Shown here one piece after another: positions 59,420-64,000 of a DNA stretch of 64,000 nt. The first letter of the stretch is position 1, and each line of letters begins with the position of its first letter. The notes under the pieces were generated by a model, which saw only the letters and a program-made list of their open reading frames with translations, was not told where the DNA came from and made no database searches. Made by a program: the position numbers and the translations under genes. The stretch is from Boswellia sacra (Eukaryota; Streptophyta; Magnoliopsida; Sapindales; Burseraceae), in NCBI GenBank assembly GCA_013180625.2, contig SNVD02004473.1, forward strand, positions 1-64,000, written 5' to 3'.

Positions 59420-60690
59420 TTCAAGTACTTCAACGCTAATCTCTCTTTCTCTCTCTCGTTCAGAACTTATTTACTTAAATTATTGTTTGATTGCAGCCTT
59501 GTGAATGATAACTTATTACAGATTGTTTAATGTTTCTATAGCCTTATGATTTGAATGATAACTGGTGCTTATTGTTGCTACAAAAATTAAAGGAATTTTT
59601 GAACTGATTTTGAAGCAACTTGTTTAGGGATTCAGTTTAAAAAAAAAAACTAAAAATAATGACTTCTTACAAGAATAAAATGTCGATTTGAATTACATAG
59701 TTTAATTTAAGAAATGATGAAGATAATGTTGTAATCTGGTTAATAATATTGTTTTCTAATGATTAGTTTGCTTTTATATTTATTGGCCTGCTTTTAAGAT
59801 TAGACCGAATTGAAAGATTTAAGATGTGAAGAATTGAGAGTTGGCTTTCTTGTTAAAACGTGTGGTATGGAGTTACTTAATAAAGTGAGGTGGCTGTAGT
59901 GGACTTTGTTTGGACTTGCTGAACTTTTTATAAAGTTATTTAGATAATTTATGATTAATTTCTAATTGTGAAAGTGCCTACAAACCGGTTTACAAATTGA
60001 TTAAAATAATCAATTGATTGTAAGTGGCAGACATGAGTGCATACGTCCACCTTGCTTTGTTTGGCAATTGATGGAGACAAACTTAGGTGGCTGAATTATT
60101 TATTCATTACCAACTCCAATTATGGCTTGACTTCATGGCTAGCTCAATATAAGACATATTTAGTGGCTAGATTTTTACTCCATTACATGAGAGATCTCTA
60201 GAATTTGTAGAAGACTTTTTAGAATTTTGTATATGTGGGAAATCTTCTAGATTATTGCATCATTTTTTAATAGAAGCAGATAAGTTTTCTAATTTTTATG
60301 TTCTTCTTCTCTTTTCTACTATAGAGTCTATTAAACTATGATGTAATGTTCTGGAACTCGTGCATCACATTAACAAACTGTTATTCATGTGCTAAAAATC
60401 CTGGAAATCTCCAAGTGTACTGCCTGTTTCTAGCTGCATAGAAATTGGGTGATTTAATATTTTTATTAACTTATTATTTTGTGGTCTTGCTTATAAAATG
60501 AGCTCCAGACAAAAGAAGTAAACTGTTAATGATATGATTTCCATAATTTGGTTGTGTTCATGTGAACATTACAGATGCATGATACATAATTTAACTCCCC
60601 CTACTTCTTTGATGAAAATCTCGTGATAGTTGATCTCACAATTTTTTCCCCTTTTTACTTCCTCAGATTTGTATTATATTTTTTAGCATT
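59420..60690. other. Interior of element 4, nothing recognised
   Basis: AT-rich; plausibly intron of the captured gene. Confidence 0.4.
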
Positions 60691-60850
60691 GTGTGATGAA
60701 GTCAATCACGCAAATAAGTTGCTACATGCAGCCTTGAATGCACTTCAAAAACTAGTTACTGGAAATGGTGAAAGAAATTCCATAGTTCAAGATAAGGACA
60801 CAGAAGAAGTAAAACCCAATTTACTTTGGAGTGCTATGTTCAGGATCTAA
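60691..60850 (+). pseudogene. Exon-like fragment in element 4
   Basis: After an acceptor-like TATATTTTTTAG the plus strand reads CDEVNHANKLLHAALNALQK, then LVTGNGERNSIVQDKDTEEV and stops at 60850. It is helical and charged, clearly protein-like, but of unrecognised family. It is on the same strand as the 5'-UTR-like segment at 58740-58980 and may be its downstream exon. Confidence 0.4.
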
Positions 60851-61339
60851 TTATGGTATGTTACTTGATATTATACTGTACTTTGTCAGTATGCATAACA
60901 TCAATGCTCGCATCAGTTTGACTTGTAATATTATACTGTACTTTATGCAGGATTTGTTGGTGTTTGCTTGAGAAAATATCTATGAAATTGCTTCAAAAAG
61001 ATGAGAGTAGAAGATGAAATGATTGGGAGATTATGGAAGAGTTGTTTCAAGTGTATCGGCTCCAAAATATGTGATGCCCCATAATTTAATTATATAGTGT
61101 TTTTTTTTAGTTATTTTAAGTTATTTAGGATTATTCTTTGTAAACAAGTACTTGTATTTTGAAAATTCTGTAATAATATTTTTGTTAATATGAATGAGTA
61201 TTTTGATGTTATATTTAATATTGAATTTTTGTGAGTTTATTTGTATAGTAACTGGTAAAATTATAAATGCTATAGGTACTACAAATTAAAAAATATAAAT
61301 ATAAATATTTCTAAAAAAATTAGTAAATGGGTTAAGATT

Positions 61340-61580
61340 TTCGGCAACGTGCATTGCATGTTGCCTTTTAAGATATTGCAACGTGCATTGCATGTTGCCT
61401 TTTAAGATATTGCAACGTGCATTGCACGTTGCTAAAAAGTGTTCTGCAGCATGTAATATAGTCTTTTGCAACGTGCATTGCATGTTGCAGAAAGTAAGGG
61501 ACTTTCAGCAACAGGTAGAACAGTAACGTGCGTCCGCACGTTGTGAAAGCCCTTTAGCAACGTGCAATGCACGTTGCCGT
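61340..61580. repeat. Right subterminal array of element 4
   Basis: GCAACGTGCATTGCATGTTG-like units repeat at 61344, 61379, 61414, 61468 and 61558. The first two are near-identical 35-bp tandem copies. Confidence 0.88.
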
Positions 61581-63401
61581 AGGGCATTTTTCTACTCAAG
61601 TGTATCTAAGTTTTTCCAACATTTCTATTCCAGCGGGGACTTCTATTATTGCTGTTTCCCTGAGATCCCACTTCCAAAGAGATGAAAGCTTTGCTAGAGA
61701 AGGAACAGGCTGTAATTGCCTACAGTAGTTAAGTAGCAATGTTGTGAGACACCTAAACTCAGAGATGGAATCTGGCAAATCCTCAATTTTGGTGCTAGAC
61801 AGATCTAGAATCATCAAATTGGGCATGTTGACAAAAGGGATTTTTTTGTAAAAACAAAGTTGTAAATGACTGGCAATTGGGAGAAAAATTTGAAGGAAAT
61901 TTTGATAATTCATTCCTCATTAAAGAAACCTTCTCAAGATTTTCCTTCCGTTCGTCCTCCCTAGGAAATTCTCGCAATTGCACGCCTGCTTTTATCATGA
62001 ATAGAGGAGTTTTCCTTGTAATTTGTAATGCCATATCTCTTGTAAGATCATGCAGCTTCACACTTGTTCCATTACCACCACTCTCCAACAAGCAATTGCT
62101 TACAAGTCTGTTTAATATAGAATGGCCCCCTGTCATGTGTTGCTTGTATACTGCGTCTTTTATCCACAAGTCCTTCCGCAATCCAATGACTTATTAGCTC
62201 CTTTTTTGGGATTTCGAAGTCTTCAGGATATAATGCACAATACAAAAAACAATGTTTGATCTTGTCATCCTTTAAACGATCATAACTGAATTGTAAAATG
62301 CCTCTAACATTTTCTATGTTTTGAGACAATTCCTCAAGTGTAATCCTCCATTCACAAATGTCTTCTTCTCCTTTCATGGAACGAGCTACTGTAACAATTG
62401 CAAGTGGTAAACCCGCACATTGCTTGACCATAGGTATCACAAATTCTTCTAAAATTTTATTTTTTGAGGTAATGTCCCCCACTTGATGAAAGAATAACTT
62501 CAATGCTTCATTCTTTGGAAGAGGCTTCACTTGGACTATTTCACAATCCATAGAGCGACATACATGCAATAGACGAGTTGTTATCACCAATTTGCATCCA
62601 TTATGTTCAGTAAGCCGTGGGATTCCTACTTCCTGAAGATGAAATGGTTCCCACATATCATCTAATATCAATACAAACCTTTTTCCTTCCAACATTTCTA
62701 ATACCTTTCCTGCACGTATCATCTGATCTTCATTACTAGGAAAATTTTTATTCAATGTAGCTGCAATTTGATCTTGCAATTTCATAAGATCAAGTGGTTG
62801 AGATACTGTGACCCATATCACATTTGTGAACTTTTTTGTTTCTTTCAGCAGTTTGTTGTTGATAGTTGTCATCATAGTTGTTTTTCTAGCTCCCCCATGC
62901 CATAAACTCCTATCTTCATCACCTCATTACCCATCAAATATTCCCAAATTTCATTTGTAGTTTTCTTTGTCGTAGTTTCACCAACTAATGGTATTGTTGG
63001 TAGTACTACTCCACTAGAAGGAGGTGCATCAATTACCAAACTGCCAAATGAGCTGCCACATATTATTCATGCACTTCTTTAATCTTTTGTAGAACAAGTT
63101 TCCCAAGACGTGCACGTGAGAAATACTTCACATCTTTAACATTTTGCTCAATCTCCAGCACTTCACCGTTAATCCTTCCTGTATTTTGTAACCAATTATC
63201 AACTTCAGATTTTCGTAATTTTCCTGAATGACACTCTGTTTGCAACATTCTTTCAATATCTTCCTTTCGACTATTTAACTCCCCCAATTTTGTTGTGAGA
63301 TCCAGATTTCCATGAAGTTTTCTATGATATTGAACACATCTACATAAGGGAGGCACCACGCAGGTTAAAAGTTGACTGATTGCCGCTATAATAGTATCCA
63401 T

Positions 63402-64000
63402 TTATTGGTTCCTATACATAGATAGCAAGAGTTCAATTAGCAAAATATTTCATATGGTGTGTTAGAATTTTATATCCTCAAAGGTAATTCTAATTAGGAG
63501 TTCACAAAATGTAAAATATATAGAATTTAAGAACTGCTAATCGGAGAAATTGTTACGAAAACTCATTGGAGCTGGGGTTAAACTATAGTGAGGTACGAGT
63601 ATCGATGAAGCTTGGCACTGTGAGAACTACTCAGCGAAATTCCCATGAGGCAGGTGCTGCTTATTCATTTCTTTAATACGAGGAAAAAATGGGTAATGCT
63701 AAATGGGCATTTCAGGTTTATGAAATATTTATTATTTTACTTTCTAAAGGAACACTACAAGCGAGAAATAATGGCATCTCATTTTGAAAGGAACTATTGA
63801 AAATAAAATAAAATAATTTACAAACTAATGAGAATAACAAAATGGTATATATAAAAGAAATAGATTTCTTAGTAAAATAAATTAGTTACAGAACTTGTAC
63901 ACAAATATTAAGATCTATGATCGAATTCTAAAGAGCAACTATTATAACATTCCCTTGTGTTAATTACACACAACTTGTTGTTATTTAAAATCCAAGGAGC
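63402..64000. other. Upstream flank of NB-LRR copy B
   Basis: Presumed former promoter of the minus-strand NB-LRR gene. AT-rich, with no coding or repeat feature supported to the window end. Confidence 0.4.

Larger units (their letters stand above)
57863..61602. mobile_element. CACTA-type non-autonomous element 4, inside NB-LRR copy B
   Basis: LRR coding sequence stops at 61607 and resumes at 57856. The 3.7 kb between has ends TACTAGTAAAAAAATA (left) and the inverse CACTTGAGTAGAAAAATG (right), decayed forms of a CACTAGTAGAAAAA-type terminus. The subterminal GCAACGTGCA palindromes are the same code as element 3. No exact 3-bp duplication is clear: GTA flanks both sides only if the terminal base is assigned differently. 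The interior holds a CT-rich 5'-UTR-like segment, several exon-like pieces and no transposase. Confidence 0.78.
56910..63401 (-). pseudogene. CC-NB-LRR resistance gene (copy B), frameshifted and split by CACTA-type element 4
   Basis: An RPS2/At4g27190-type intracellular immune receptor. Coiled coil 63401-63063 (MDTIIAAISQLLTCVVPPLC); P-loop near 62895; NB-ARC 62875-62120 with RFVLILDDMW, VITTRLL, CAGLPLAIVTVA and FLYCALYPEDFEIP; winged helix and LHDLTRDMAL; LRRs 62100-61607 (MILDLSSTKIEDLPDSISEF, VPSLAKLSSL) and 57856-56940 (FPNLRKMRL, VCDSLKQMDIYHCQKLKRLS, PLEWDVPNAKNVL). Lesions: frame loss near 63060; a one-base loss in the P-loop at a five-base C/G run (62892-62896), which also reads ARKTT; shifts at a C run near 62126 and a T run at 61841-61847; a 3.7-kb transposon inside an LRR; further shifts near 57785, 57600 and 57140. 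Three lesions lie in homopolymers, so some could be sequence errors. The transposon insertion cannot. Confidence 0.88.

Noticed and set aside
57890..61580. CRISPR-like or integron attC-like arrays
   Set aside because: Units are palindromic and degenerate, and spacers are not unique. They occur symmetrically at transposon ends in a plant genome. No cas or integrase genes of the right kind.
62892..62896. Functional NB-LRR resistance gene at 56910-63401
   Set aside because: Even allowing for homopolymer sequence errors, the 3.7-kb transposon insertion and several other frame losses leave no intact protein.

Overview
This is plant nuclear DNA, most likely from a woody eudicot. It is AT-rich, genes carry GT-AG introns, and the recognisable genes are plant families: LONELY GUY, SWI3C, an OCT7/NIAP-type MFS transporter, ankyrin-PGG membrane proteins and CC-NB-LRR resistance genes. 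The species cannot be named from the sequence. Most of the window is layered transposon sequence, and only two loci look intact: a single-exon LOG-like gene (1820-2419, minus) and a five-exon ankyrin-PGG gene (41917-45944, minus).

Layout. 1-1317: end of an Athila-like LTR. 1820-2419: LOG-like gene. 2753-10243: a 7.5-kb CACTA transposon with CACTA ends and a GAT target duplication. It carries a nearly whole, intron-containing but broken SWI3C gene and sits inside an older unidentified coding sequence (10828-10247 joining 2749-2636, minus). 11265-14286: LTR, tRNA-Asp-type primer site and decayed gag of an Athila-like element (minus). 14405-17500: 3' end of a chromovirus-like gypsy element (plus). 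18009-25255: a solo LTR (minus) split by a second CACTA-type element (19604-23923, AAA duplication). 25271-27715: remnant of an OCT7-type transporter. 27744 onward: one end of a further CACTA-like element, with an importin-9-like exon fragment nearby (29372-29105). 29721-34999: a decayed copia element whose two terminal sequences do not match. 35036-36083: CC-NB-LRR fragment. 39538-40826: small TIR element with 10-bp duplications. 41917-45944: intact ankyrin-PGG gene. 46608-53908: a second solo LTR of related design (plus), split by a CACTA-type element (47199-51713, TTT duplication) that carries a Nudix-hydrolase exon. 54311-55128: probable MITE. 56910-63401: CC-NB-LRR pseudogene split by yet another CACTA-type element (57863-61602).

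Main theme. At least four, probably five, non-autonomous CACTA-type elements share terminal CACTA motifs. They differ in dense subterminal repeat codes: TGTCGGTTT, TTTTGCGACGAA and GCAACGTGCA/TGCACGTTGC. At least two carry host gene pieces with introns, which indicates DNA-level capture rather than retrotransposition. I see no transposase in any of them. The nesting gives relative ages: host genes or LTRs are oldest and the CACTA elements are later. No RNA genes, CRISPR arrays or prokaryotic features were found.
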